The notes below the pieces were generated by a model. The model was given only the letters and a program-made list of their open reading frames with translations, was not told where the DNA came from and ran no database searches. A stretch of DNA of 64,000 bases from an uncultured Eubacteriales bacterium (lineage in GTDB: Bacteria > Bacillota > Clostridia > Peptostreptococcales > Anaerovoracaceae): assembly GCA_949285555.1 (NCBI GenBank), contig CASDYG010000005.1, positions 62,001-126,000 on the forward strand, read 5' to 3'. This document shows, in pieces, positions 30,667 through 38,804 of the stretch (positions are counted from its first letter, which is position 1; each line of letters opens with the position of its first letter). A program made the translations under genes and the position numbers.

Positions 30667-30695
30667 AGAATACTACTTTTTCACCGTATTGTCAA
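30667..30695 (-). promoter_or_regulatory. sigma-A promoter of groESL
   Basis: Minus-strand TTGACA (30695-30690), 17 bases, TATTCT (30672-30667). Transcription would begin at the edge of the CIRCE element. Confidence 0.85.
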
Positions 30696-30722
30696 CACCC
30701 TCATATATAAAAACTTGCTTTA

Positions 30723-31559
30723 TTAAAGCTTATTTTCTCTCATATAATAAAACAGATACTGCTGCGCAAATCCTCCTAACTTTCCAAAGTTTTTCCTGCC
30801 AAATTCTTCAATTTCCTTTGGTTTCTTAGGATTGAGTCCATATGCCTTTTCCATGACCTTTGCCACCCATACATCTACTGGGAAGCTATCATATGCTTGC
30901 AGGGCAAATAGGTTTATACAATTAGCTACTTTTGGACCTACGCCCTTCAGCTTTAGTAAACCCTCATAATCTTTTGGAAGTCCATTTTCTACAATGTACC
31001 TAGCACAATCTAAAATATAGGAGGCTCTATATCCAAGCTTTATAGGCGCTAGTGCATCAAGATTTAATGTTGCAATTTTTTCCGGACCTGGTATTCCAAA
31101 TGCTATATTCTTCTCTTTTGTTATACCCGTACATGGCTCTCCGAAGCTTTCAGAAAGACCTCTGATGCACCCCTTGATTCTGGGGATGTGATTGTTTTGT
31201 GAAATTATAAATGATAATATACTCTCCCATAGATCTTGCTTTAGAATTCTTATTCCCCAGCCGAAAGAGATGGCCTCTGCCATAAACTCATCCTGACTGG
31301 AAAGATGTGTTTTTATAGCCCCATAATCTCTATTTAGATCGAAATAATCATTCCAAAATTCTCTATTTTCTTCTCGGTCTCCTTCTATAATTAGGACATC
31401 ATCTTGGAGCGATACTTTGACAGCTTTGCTCCCCACTACACCATAAAAGCTTCCAGATTCGTTTTCTTCCCATCTAAAGCATTGTCCACATAAAAATGTA
31501 TGCCTGAGATCCAGATCCTTTACATTAGAAAATTTAATGCAAAAATCATTTGTATCCAT
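30723..31559 (-). CDS. 8-oxoguanine DNA glycosylase, OGG1-type
   Basis: 278 residues. N-terminal TBP-like domain with FLCGQCFRWEE, then the helix-hairpin-helix glycosylase fold: LKGVGPKVANCINLFAL carries the lysine of bifunctional OGG1 enzymes and FPVDVWV the catalytic aspartate. Excises oxidised purines and nicks the DNA. The ATG was chosen with GAGG nine bases ahead; a TTG two codons earlier is too close to it. Another sign, with the flavodiiron protein, of oxidative-stress defence. Confidence 0.9.
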   Translation of the reverse strand: MDTNDFCIKFSNVKDLDLRHTFLCGQCFRWEENESGSFYGVVGSKAVKVSLQDDVLIIEGDREENREFWNDYFDLNRDYGAIKTHLSSQDEFMAEAISFGWGIRILKQDLWESILSFIISQNNHIPRIKGCIRGLSESFGEPCTGITKEKNIAFGIPGPEKIATLNLDALAPIKLGYRASYILDCARYIVENGLPKDYEGLLKLKGVGPKVANCINLFALQAYDSFPVDVWVAKVMEKAYGLNPKKPKEIEEFGRKNFGKLGGFAQQYLFYYMRENKL

Positions 31560-31628
31560 TATCAAATTCCTCTTTCTATAACTTTCTGTATTGTATCACC
31601 ATTATTTATTCATAGGTCAGTCTGTATT

Positions 31629-32519
31629 TTATCTGCGACTATTTTCATCATAAATTCCCTTTAAATAAACATTTATCCTATAGACGTTAAATGCAGTCAT
31701 TTTTTCTACCATTAGCGAAACATATTCCTGAAGCCTCTTTACTTCATGAAATGGATTACATTCATCTGTCGCCAAAGCGTGTATATCTATCTCAAGATTT
31801 TCGTAAAGAGCATTTTCATATACGGATATTATCTTAAGTTTATTACCCGCTTTTTTAGATGTGCCTCTGACAATATCTTCTATCACTCTATCGGATATAG
31901 TAAATTCTCCCAGGTAGCTAAAGGTTGGCCTTACCACAGAAATATCACGTGTGTTTTCCGTATACATACTGCTGCCACTAACAACACCCGAACTAATAAG
32001 AGCAGTACCTACTCTGCTAGCACTTGCACTTGCACTTAAGTCCTTTAAAATCTTCACAGGATCCATAAAATATCCCGCAAAATCTTTCTTGAGCTGCACA
32101 CTGGGCACTGGTATCACGTGCTTTCCAAAACGTTTTCTCTGTTTAGCAGCAATAAGTCTATCCTGCGGTGTAGATATACTCTCTATGGCAATATCCTCTA
32201 TCGGCTTAGGCAATCCTAGTCTATTTATGATCCTATCCACCATCTTTTTTGAGGTGCCTATTATCAAAATAGATGAAGGATCGGATTTTCGAATAGCATG
32301 ACAAACCCTAAGACAATGCTCATCCTCAAAAAAAATAGCAGTCTTGATAGCGCCTATGGTAGTAGCTTCCTTCTTTGCAGACTTACCAGCTACAATCTGA
32401 CCCTTTAAAATAAAAAGTCCATCATCGATTATTGACTCTATATTCAGTTCCTGGCAAAGGCTTTGCGCACGAAAGCTTTTACCTGTTCCGCTTTTCCCAT
32501 ATAAGGTGTATATATCCAT
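31629..32519 (-). CDS. P-loop protein with C-terminal Asp23/Gls24-like region
   Basis: 296 residues. Walker A GKSGTGKSFR lies at about 8-17, with IIDDGLFILKG and SILIIGTSKKMVDRI further on, giving an ATP-binding N-terminal domain of roughly 120 residues. After a low-complexity Ser/Ala stretch (about 170-185), residues ~205-290 (TISDRVIEDIVRGT through RINVYLKG) resemble the Asp23/Gls24 envelope-stress fold. This combination occurs in Clostridia without a known role. No membrane segment. AGAGG precedes the ATG. Confidence 0.65.
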   Translation of the reverse strand: MDIYTLYGKSGTGKSFRAQSLCQELNIESIIDDGLFILKGQIVAGKSAKKEATTIGAIKTAIFFEDEHCLRVCHAIRKSDPSSILIIGTSKKMVDRIINRLGLPKPIEDIAIESISTPQDRLIAAKQRKRFGKHVIPVPSVQLKKDFAGYFMDPVKILKDLSASASASRVGTALISSGVVSGSSMYTENTRDISVVRPTFSYLGEFTISDRVIEDIVRGTSKKAGNKLKIISVYENALYENLEIDIHALATDECNPFHEVKRLQEYVSLMVEKMTAFNVYRINVYLKGIYDENSRR

Positions 32520-32705
32520 CCTTTACCTCTTTTACATTTATTTTAGTATACATCAATTAGTCTAGTGTAATCAAATCTAAAGTCATAAAAAATAGGAATT
32601 ATTTGGCATAGCATTATCGCATGAAGTTTGGTTAGCACATGTTAACAAACGTTGAAATTTCATTGCTTTTGTAGCACAAAAATAAAAAATTAACCACAAA
32701 AATAC

Positions 32706-32734
32706 TTGTAATGCTTATGTAAATTTGTTATACT
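32706..32734 (+). promoter_or_regulatory. promoter of the ferredoxin gene
   Basis: TTGTAA (32706-32711), 17 bases, TATACT (32729-32734), 39 bases before the ferredoxin ATG. No gene occupies 32520-32773. Confidence 0.7.
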
Positions 32735-32761
32735 TAATTGAAAAGCTTAATATTTTTATAG

Positions 32762-32944
<183 letters not shown>

Positions 32945-32973
32945 TTGATTGTTAGATACAATAATGTATTTAT

Positions 32974-33001
32974 AGGTGTAGCATAGCTACACCTTTTTTT
33001 A
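32974..33001 (+). terminator. ferredoxin terminator
   Basis: AGGTGTAGC and GCTACACCT, a perfect 9-bp stem with a three-base loop, followed by eight T. Confidence 0.95.
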
Positions 33002-33088
33002 TGCATTTATGATTCATAGCAATCATGAATTAATCACGATTTTCAATCCTTTTACTAAAATTATATATTCAAAATTAAAAATCTTAAA

Positions 33089-33128
33089 ACAGGCCATCTA
33101 CAGTAATATCTCCCGTAGATGACCTGTT
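33089..33128 (-). terminator. rex terminator
   Basis: On the minus strand ACAGGTCATCTAC pairs with GTAGATGGCCTGT (one mismatch-like wobble), followed by TTTTAAGATTTTTAATTTT; about 40 bases past the rex stop. Confidence 0.8.
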
Positions 33129-33167
33129 ACAAAACTATACAATATAATTTGTCAATGTAAATAATTA

Positions 33168-33881
33168 TTAGCTTCTACTTTTTTTGGTAACCCTAGATTT
33201 AGATGTTCTGGTTTTACTTTTTTGTTTTTTCCCCTCTGCAAGCTTACTCATCAGCTCCTCATGCTTCATATAATATGTAAGGGAATGAAGACTGTCACTC
33301 AAATGTACATTTTCTAAAACTACTCCATCTGGAATTTCTAAATCAACAGGAGCAAAGTTCCAAATTCCCTTTATACCTTTTGACACAAGCCTGTCACATA
33401 CTGACTGTGCACTATCCTTATTGACGCAAATGATGCCTATATTAGCAGGGTTTTCATCCAAAAATTCCTCTATCCTATCCTGACTATAAATATGCACACC
33501 GTCTATTTCAGCATCCACAAGCTCAGATTTCTTATCAAATGCAGCCAGAATTTTAAACTCACCTGGATGGTTGATTACATAACGGCTCACTGCAGTTCCA
33601 AGATTTCCAGCACCTACAAGAACCATATTATATTCCTTGTCAATGCCAAGGATTTTTGTAATTTCATCATAAAGAGCGCTTACTCCATATCCATATCCCT
33701 GCTGACCGAACCCTCCAAAATTATTCAGGTCCTGTCGTATCTGAGATGCTGTATATCCAATGAGCTTTGATAGCTCCTTTGAGGAAATTTTCTCAACACC
33801 TTTCTTTTTTAAATCCGATAAATATCTTCTATATCTTGGCAGCCTTTTGATTACTGCCTGTGAAATATGATTCTTTTTCAA
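33168..33881 (-). CDS. rex: redox-sensing transcriptional repressor Rex
   Basis: 237 residues. N-terminal winged helix (about 1-80: AVIKRLPRYRRYLSDL, SKELSKLIGYTASQIRQDLNNFGGFG) and a Rossmann NAD(H) domain (GAGNLGTAVSRY at about 91-102), ending with the domain-swapped helix. Rex senses the NADH/NAD+ ratio and represses fermentation genes. A Lys/Ser/Arg-rich tail of about 20 residues extends past the usual end. TTG start after GGGGG. A palindrome resembling clostridial Rex sites lies about 125 bases upstream, suggesting self-control. Confidence 0.96.
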   Translation of the reverse strand: MKKNHISQAVIKRLPRYRRYLSDLKKKGVEKISSKELSKLIGYTASQIRQDLNNFGGFGQQGYGYGVSALYDEITKILGIDKEYNMVLVGAGNLGTAVSRYVINHPGEFKILAAFDKKSELVDAEIDGVHIYSQDRIEEFLDENPANIGIICVNKDSAQSVCDRLVSKGIKGIWNFAPVDLEIPDGVVLENVHLSDSLHSLTYYMKHEELMSKLAEGKKQKSKTRTSKSRVTKKSRS

Positions 33882-34006
33882 ATGTATTCCCCCTGTGTGT
33901 TTTATATCTAATCAATCTATAATATTTTAACAAAAATAGAGGATAATTTCAAGTTTAACAATCAAAAATAATCCCTATAGCTGTGCATTTACAGAATGTT
34001 TATCAT

Positions 34007-34023
34007 TTGTTAAAGTTTAACAA
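34007..34023. promoter_or_regulatory. Rex-operator-like palindrome upstream of rex
   Basis: TTGTTAA, three bases, TTAACAA. The clostridial Rex consensus has the same arms with four central bases, so this site is one base short. Half-site copies, TTTAACAA, recur at about 33953 and 33926, nearer the gene. Confidence 0.5.
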
Positions 34024-34446
34024 TAATATGAGAATATCCCTTTTTATTATACGCACTAATTATATTGAATATCATTTAATCACTTCATATGGCTATCTCA
34101 TATTTACCTTGTAATCGTGATACTACTGCTTACTCGTTTGCTATAAAAAAGAACGGTATGATCAAAGTTCACCCTGAAATCACTGGATATTCAAAATTTT
34201 ATATTAAGTGTAAGGTAATCTATATTACACAGATGACATCACATTTCATTTTATATTAATATACTCTTCATTATATCATTTATGTAACTATCTACTTCTT
34301 TATTAGATGTTCATGTGAATTGAATCATCGCCATAAAACATCTACTATAATACTACATCAAAAAATTGCAAATAGTGAATTATATAAGCAATTACTATTT
34401 ATGACATACTTAGAATTATGGTATACTCTTTTAAACTTTTGCCATA
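34024..34446. other. gene-free AT-rich stretch
   Basis: No credible coding frame or RNA gene seen. It contains the left copy of an 18-bp direct repeat (34147-34164) and a plus-strand TATACT near 34430 without a convincing -35. Confidence 0.5.
34147..34164 (+). repeat. 18-bp direct repeat, left copy
   Basis: AAAAGAACGGTATGATCA, identical to 35195-35212. The right copy is part of the acpP terminator; this copy lacks the pairing arm, so it looks like a fragment of that terminator displaced by 1,048 bases. Confidence 0.75.
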
Positions 34447-34450
34447 AAAA

Positions 34451-34500
34451 AACCGACCTCCCATCTGTTAGATTTTAGGTCTAACTTTTGGAGGTCGGTT
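34451..34500 (-). terminator. strong two-tier hairpin terminator
   Basis: AACCGACCTCC and GGAGGTCGGTT are perfect 11-base arms around an inner GTTAGA/TCTAAC stem. On the minus strand seven T follow. It lies 220 bases beyond the small membrane-protein stop; 34501-34720 holds no convincing gene, so the transcript would have a long 3' end or carry a small RNA. Confidence 0.8.
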
Positions 34501-34720
34501 CAGATTTTGGGGTAGTTTAATTTTACTATCTTATTGTTTAATACTTTTTTACAAGCAAGCCACATCGTCATATATTACTGGAATTGCTTACTTTAAGACA
34601 TTACTATAATGCTGCTACAACTTATGATTTCGCCAGCTTTCCTTTGCATCCTAACTTTTACCATATTCTTTCTTCGTATCGTATCCTGGCGAACCTAACA
34701 ACGCTCCGAATCCCTATAAT

Positions 34721-35038
34721 TTAACATTCTTTATCTTCATCATCAGGTATACACAACAATAAAATTCCAGCAATAATAGATACAAACAACAAAGTACATA
34801 TTTTCATACCCATGCTCACTTTACGACCATCTCTAAATGAATGGAAAATAGAAACTGTCATTGGAATACACCATGCCAGTGGAATTATAGCGAATCCCCT
34901 TGCGATACAGGCTAAAATCAAAAACACTTTCGTAGCTGTATACAACCCCCCGGTCTTTGGGATAGGTGCAGCCTGTACTGTCTGCTTTGTCTGTCCCTCT
35001 CTTTCCTTTTCCATTAATTGCTTTTCCTGTTCTGTCAT
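34721..35038 (-). CDS. small two-helix membrane protein, conserved hypothetical
   Basis: 105 residues from the ATG with AGAGGG ahead; an ATG 14 codons upstream gives a poorer start. A hydrophilic, Glu/Lys/Gln-rich N-terminus (1-35) is followed by two hydrophobic segments (about 36-60 and 76-95) separated by FRDGRKVSMGMKICT, and an acidic end PDDEDKEC. The IPLAWCIPMTV and KICTLLFVSIIAGILLL blocks resemble a widespread unnamed Firmicutes family, from memory. The function is not known. It lies inside an 18-bp direct repeat and next to a gene-free region, suggesting an inserted segment. Confidence 0.6.
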   Translation of the reverse strand: MTEQEKQLMEKEREGQTKQTVQAAPIPKTGGLYTATKVFLILACIARGFAIIPLAWCIPMTVSIFHSFRDGRKVSMGMKICTLLFVSIIAGILLLCIPDDEDKEC

Positions 35039-35190
35039 AATAATTTCCCTCTTATTTTCCTTAATAATCGAATACAACATATCTTTTGTATTCGGTCCTT
35101 TTCAAATTTGATAAATCAAACAATGGTCATTTTTCATTCTAAAACTATGACCTATATTCCTACATTTTTTTTACAACTATATTAAATCCG

Positions 35191-35218
35191 TTTTAAAAGA
35201 ACGGTATGATCACCGTCC
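35191..35218 (-). terminator. acpP terminator containing the right direct-repeat copy
   Basis: Minus-strand GGACGGT and ACCGTTC form a 7-bp stem (one G-U) with a six-base loop, followed by TTTTAAAA. The 18-bp repeat copy is 35195-35212. Confidence 0.7.
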
Positions 35219-35257
35219 TATTTCACTAAATATAAGCCAAATTAATTCTTAAGCCTA

Positions 35258-35485
35258 TTATTCCATTTCCTCTACATATTTTACAAGATCTCCAACAGTC
35301 TTAAATTCTTCAGCCACCTCATCAGGAATCTCAATATCATATTCCTCTTCAATAGCTAAAATTATTTCTGCTGCATCAAGTGAGTCAGCTTCCAGGTCCT
35401 TAATTAAATCTGTATCCATTGTAATGGTATCCTCATCTACCTTAAGCTGATCAACTATTAAGCTCTTAATTTTTTCAAAAACCAT
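35258..35485 (-). CDS. acpP: acyl carrier protein
   Basis: 75 residues from the ATG with GGAGG seven bases ahead. The phosphopantetheine attachment serine is S35 in EADSLDAAE, and the acidic helix II plus EIPDEVAEEFKTVGDLVKYVEE are typical. Carries acyl chains in fatty-acid synthesis. It stands alone rather than in a fab cluster, with its own promoter and terminator. Confidence 0.96.
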   Translation of the reverse strand: MVFEKIKSLIVDQLKVDEDTITMDTDLIKDLEADSLDAAEIILAIEEEYDIEIPDEVAEEFKTVGDLVKYVEEME

Positions 35486-35507
35486 TATAACCTCCATTAA
35501 CTAAACC

Positions 35508-35560
35508 ACGATACTTTACATCGTATCGTTTTATTATAGCAACAACTTTTAATTTTGCAA
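35508..35560 (-). promoter_or_regulatory. acpP promoter with palindromic operator candidate
   Basis: Minus-strand TTGCAA (35560-35555), 16 bases, TATAAT (35538-35533). Immediately downstream, ACGATAC and GTATCGT (35508-35529) form an inverted repeat with an eight-base spacer over the likely transcription start. It does not match FapR or FabT sites as I know them. Confidence 0.55.
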
Positions 35561-35599
35561 GTAACATTAACAAAAAAAATACAAATAATAAAAAATATG

Positions 35600-36622
35600 C
35601 TAAAATGTGCTTATTTCCATATTGCTAATTGCATCTAAATCTATATCATCTGCACCAAATAGCTTATATTTGTGATAGCCTGCCAGTGCAATCATAGCTG
35701 CATTATCTGTGCACAGGCTAGGATTTGGAATAAAAACACGTATTCCTGCCTTAGTGGCTCCATCTATAAGAGATTGACGCAGCCTGCTATTAGATGCCAC
35801 ACCTCCGGCTAAAACAAGGCTGGTTAAATTTTCCTCTAAACAGGAGTCAATAGTCTTCTTTGTGATTACCTCAATTATTGATTCCTGAAATGATGCGGCA
35901 ACATCCGCCTTATTTATAGTCAACCCTTGCATTTTTTGAGAGTTGACATAATTCAATACAGCTGTTTTAATTCCACTAAATGAAAAATCTAATGTTCCTT
36001 TTTCTAACCATACTCTTTTGAATGGGATTTTACTACCATCCCCTTCTTTAGCAAGCTTATCCACATGTGGTCCCCCAGGGTATGGAAGTCCTAATACTCT
36101 CGCCACTTTATCATAAGCCTCACCAGCCGCATCATCTCTCGTCTCTCCCAGCACCTTATATTTATAATGTTCCTCTACCTTCACAATACTTGTGTGTCCA
36201 CCGGAGATTACCAAAGAAATAAAAGGTGGTATTAGCTCCTTATGTTCTACATATGCAGCTTCCATATGCCCGTGCATATGATTTACTCCAACTATAGGTA
36301 TATCTAGAGAGAAAGCTAAGGCCTTTGCAGTAGCAACCCCAACTACCAAAGCACCTACAAGACCGGGGCCATTTGTAACAGCGATAAGGTCCACTTCGTC
36401 TAGTGCTACTTCAGCTTCCCTGAGTGCTTCATCTAATACTACATTTATATTTTCAAGGTGATGTCTTGATGCAATTTCAGGTACAACCCCACCATAAGCA
36501 CTATGAATATGAATCTGAGATGATATGATATTTGACAGCACATCTTCTTCAGCTAAAACCGCCACAGAAGTCTCATCACAGCTGCTCTCTATTCCTAAAG
36601 TTATAAACTTATCATTTTTCAT
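35600..36622 (-). CDS. tsaD: tRNA threonylcarbamoyladenosine transferase TsaD
   Basis: 340 residues. Final transferase of t6A37 synthesis, acting with TsaB and TsaE. LGIESSCDETSVAVL is the ATP-binding opening, HMHGHMEAAY holds the iron-binding histidines, and SLVISGGHTSIV and FIPNPSLCTDNAAMIA complete the ASKHA signature. The start was set at the ATG with GGAG seven bases ahead, overlapping the rimI end by 11 bases; an in-frame extension of 34 codons lies wholly within rimI. Confidence 0.97.
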   Translation of the reverse strand: MKNDKFITLGIESSCDETSVAVLAEEDVLSNIISSQIHIHSAYGGVVPEIASRHHLENINVVLDEALREAEVALDEVDLIAVTNGPGLVGALVVGVATAKALAFSLDIPIVGVNHMHGHMEAAYVEHKELIPPFISLVISGGHTSIVKVEEHYKYKVLGETRDDAAGEAYDKVARVLGLPYPGGPHVDKLAKEGDGSKIPFKRVWLEKGTLDFSFSGIKTAVLNYVNSQKMQGLTINKADVAASFQESIIEVITKKTIDSCLEENLTSLVLAGGVASNSRLRQSLIDGATKAGIRVFIPNPSLCTDNAAMIALAGYHKYKLFGADDIDLDAISNMEISTF

Positions 36623-37052
36623 ATCGTCTCCAAAGGATGTATCCATCTCTGTTACATCCATAATAGCCCTTTCTTTTACCCTCAATGGTAAATCTATTTT
36701 TCTGGTACAGTCTAATAGCACCAATATTATTTACATCCACCTCAAGTGTTGCATCCATGTTATCTGGGAGAAGCTTTATCAATGCTTCTGCAATACCCAT
36801 TCTACGATACTGTGGCAAAACACAGATACGATTTAAAGTGACTTCGCCGGCAATTACCATGTACATCATATATGCCACATAGTAGCCATCTACAGTAGCT
36901 GCAACGAAAAAATAATTATCGAGACTAAAATTCTCTTCCAACATAGCCTTTGACCACGGCTGTTTAAAGCAGCATACCTCCAGATTGTGGATGTCATCCA
37001 TGTCATCTTTTTCAGGATATTTTATCATCCATATTTTACCATACGTACACAT
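36612..37052 (-). CDS. rimI: ribosomal-protein-alanine N-acetyltransferase RimI
   Basis: 146 residues, GNAT fold. Acetyl-CoA site QYRRMGIAEALI at about 85-96, preceded by the strand NRICVLP, and NIGAIRLYQKNRF in motif B. RimI acetylates N-terminal alanine of S18. It lies between tsaB and tsaD, its usual partners, and overlaps both; its ATG shares one base with the tsaB stop. Confidence 0.92.
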   Translation of the reverse strand: MCTYGKIWMIKYPEKDDMDDIHNLEVCCFKQPWSKAMLEENFSLDNYFFVAATVDGYYVAYMMYMVIAGEVTLNRICVLPQYRRMGIAEALIKLLPDNMDATLEVDVNNIGAIRLYQKNRFTIEGKRKGYYGCNRDGYILWRRYEK

Positions 37053-37744
37053 TATAGCTTTATTTTACCTTCTTGCAGCTTGACCTCTGCCTCAGCCCTT
37101 CTCATATAGTCAGGTTTTATCTCACTGTAATGTTGGCCCTTGCCCTCTCTTAACAGCATAGCTCCTAGCTTAACTACCCTCTCAGCGTTTTGGTAACGCC
37201 TATTTTTCTGAGCTAATCTAAATATCCTGTCATCTATATCATAGGCGTCTATCCCATCTCCAAACCAGCAAATCTTTTCCTTAGGAATTTGTTTCTTCTC
37301 AATACATTCATAAACATCAGTGAGCATATAAGGTCCTGGGGGCATAAGCTCATTTCCAGATTCATCAAATATTGCAGCATAAACCTGTCCTCTACGGGCA
37401 TTAAAAATCACCACGGGAATGAGGCCTTCCTTTGATTCTAGCCTAAATGCATCTAATGATCCTACTGATAATACTGGTATGTCTAATGCCTGTCCCATTG
37501 CCTTTCCAATGGCTACTCCAATTCTTATTCCTGTAAATGATCCTGGCCCTACTGAAATCGCAACCGCACCAATATCTTTGCTGGCAATTCCATATTTTTT
37601 CTTGAGCCTTCGTGCCAATGGCATAATTTCTATAAGATGATTTAGCGGTTTCTCAGTAGTATGAGAAATAATCTTCCCTGAATCTAAATCCATGAGTGCC
37701 ACCGATCCAACTGGACCAGTTGTTTCAACACCTAAAATGTACAT
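37052..37744 (-). CDS. tsaB: t6A synthesis protein TsaB
   Basis: 230 residues. ASKHA-fold partner of TsaD. MYILGVETTGPVGSVALMD, SVGPGSFTGIRIGVAIGKAMG and ARRGQVYAAIFD are diagnostic. GAGGAG precedes the ATG; overlaps tsaE by 13 bases. Confidence 0.95.
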   Translation of the reverse strand: MYILGVETTGPVGSVALMDLDSGKIISHTTEKPLNHLIEIMPLARRLKKKYGIASKDIGAVAISVGPGSFTGIRIGVAIGKAMGQALDIPVLSVGSLDAFRLESKEGLIPVVIFNARRGQVYAAIFDESGNELMPPGPYMLTDVYECIEKKQIPKEKICWFGDGIDAYDIDDRIFRLAQKNRRYQNAERVVKLGAMLLREGKGQHYSEIKPDYMRRAEAEVKLQEGKIKL

Positions 37745-38166
37745 CTAATTCTCCTCTTTATCATATCCTCATCATAATCCATGAATATCCATTTTGTTGA
37801 TTCAGGCAGAATCTTTTCTATATTACTAGGCCATTCGATAATCGATATACCTCCTGCCTCTAAGTAATCTTCTCCACCAATTTCAAAAAAATCTTCACTA
37901 TTTTTTAATCTATAGGCATCGAAATGATATAATGTCAAATCAGTTCCTCTATATATTTTAACTATATTAAACGTTGGACTTGTCACACTCTCCTCTACGC
38001 CCATACTTTTTGCAAAAAACTGAGTGAATGTTGTTTTACCAACTCCTAGATCTCCTTCAAGGGCGATAATGTCCGACGCATTAATTCTGCTATAGACCCA
38101 CTTGGCAAACTTTTCTAAGTCATTTAGATCTGATATTATGAACTGATTGATGAAATGCTGCCCCAT
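37732..38166 (-). CDS. tsaE: t6A synthesis ATPase TsaE
   Basis: 144 residues. Walker A GDLGVGKTTF at about 39-48, SPTFNIV switch, and HFDAYRLKNSEDF, all typical of TsaE, which drives turnover of the TsaB-TsaD complex. First gene of tsaE-tsaB-rimI-tsaD. Ribosome site GGGAG. Confidence 0.95.
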   Translation of the reverse strand: MGQHFINQFIISDLNDLEKFAKWVYSRINASDIIALEGDLGVGKTTFTQFFAKSMGVEESVTSPTFNIVKIYRGTDLTLYHFDAYRLKNSEDFFEIGGEDYLEAGGISIIEWPSNIEKILPESTKWIFMDYDEDMIKRRIRCTF

Positions 38167-38273
38167 AATTTATCTACTCCCTTTTTATGTTAAATGAATG
38201 AATTTTTTTGAAAATCAAAGAAAATAAATGCCCATGACATATCTCTTATAGTCTTTCTTTAGGAAAGCACAAT

Positions 38274-38804
38274 TTACCTGTGAAGCACAGGTGATATTCT
38301 CTTATATAACGCAAAGGTTATCAAGCTATTTATACCTGCCTTAAGTAGATTAAAAGGCATAATAATAGGTATAATCATCGGCATTACAGCTTCCCTTGGT
38401 ACACCTAAAAATAGAGGTGTAATCCATAAATTGGCGAGGCACATAACAGCTGTCATCGCCAAACTTGCTAAAAACATTCCTATAATTGCAGTCTTCCTAC
38501 CTTTAACACACTTATAAATAGTTCCTGCCACAATTACATATGTACCTGTGGCAAATATATGCATCAGACATCCATAAATTCCATCGTCTCCCAGTATGAA
38601 CGCCTGAATAATACTTACTATCACCGTTGATAAAAGCCCAACAATAGGACCAAAAGCAAATGTTGTTATGAAAATAGGTACATCTGCCGCATCATACTTT
38701 AAAAAGCCTGCTGGTGGATATGGTACTCTTAAATATACTAATATGGCTGATATTCCAATTAACATTCCGATTTTAGCTAAATTCGCAGTCTTATTATTTT
38801 TCAA
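38274..38804 (-). CDS. ECF transporter S component, RibU-like
   Basis: 176 residues from a TTG preceded by GGAGG; an ATG seven codons upstream with AAGG is an alternative. Five to six membrane segments. An alanine-rich first helix and FLKYDAADVPIFITTFAFGP, close to the RibU (riboflavin) pattern, identify a group II S component; AALWxxxA-type motifs for the EcfT contact are not clearly seen. It would capture a vitamin, most likely riboflavin, using a shared EcfA-A'-T module encoded elsewhere. Its start overlaps the pepV end. Confidence 0.78.
   Translation of the reverse strand: MKNNKTANLAKIGMLIGISAILVYLRVPYPPAGFLKYDAADVPIFITTFAFGPIVGLLSTVIVSIIQAFILGDDGIYGCLMHIFATGTYVIVAGTIYKCVKGRKTAIIGMFLASLAMTAVMCLANLWITPLFLGVPREAVMPMIIPIIMPFNLLKAGINSLITFALYKRISPVLHR

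Noticed and set aside
32633..32650. A Rex-like site upstream of the ferredoxin gene.
   Set aside because: Only one arm (TTAACAA) is intact; the other half (TTAGCAC) differs too much to support a call.
34657..34719. A minus-strand frame reading GFGALLGSPGYDTKKEYGKS after the small membrane-protein gene.
   Set aside because: About 20 codons, no start, bounded by stops; too short to distinguish from chance.
35086..35190. Additional start of the small membrane protein or a leader gene upstream of it.
   Set aside because: No ribosome site or continuous frame; the sequence is AT-rich spacer before the acpP terminator.
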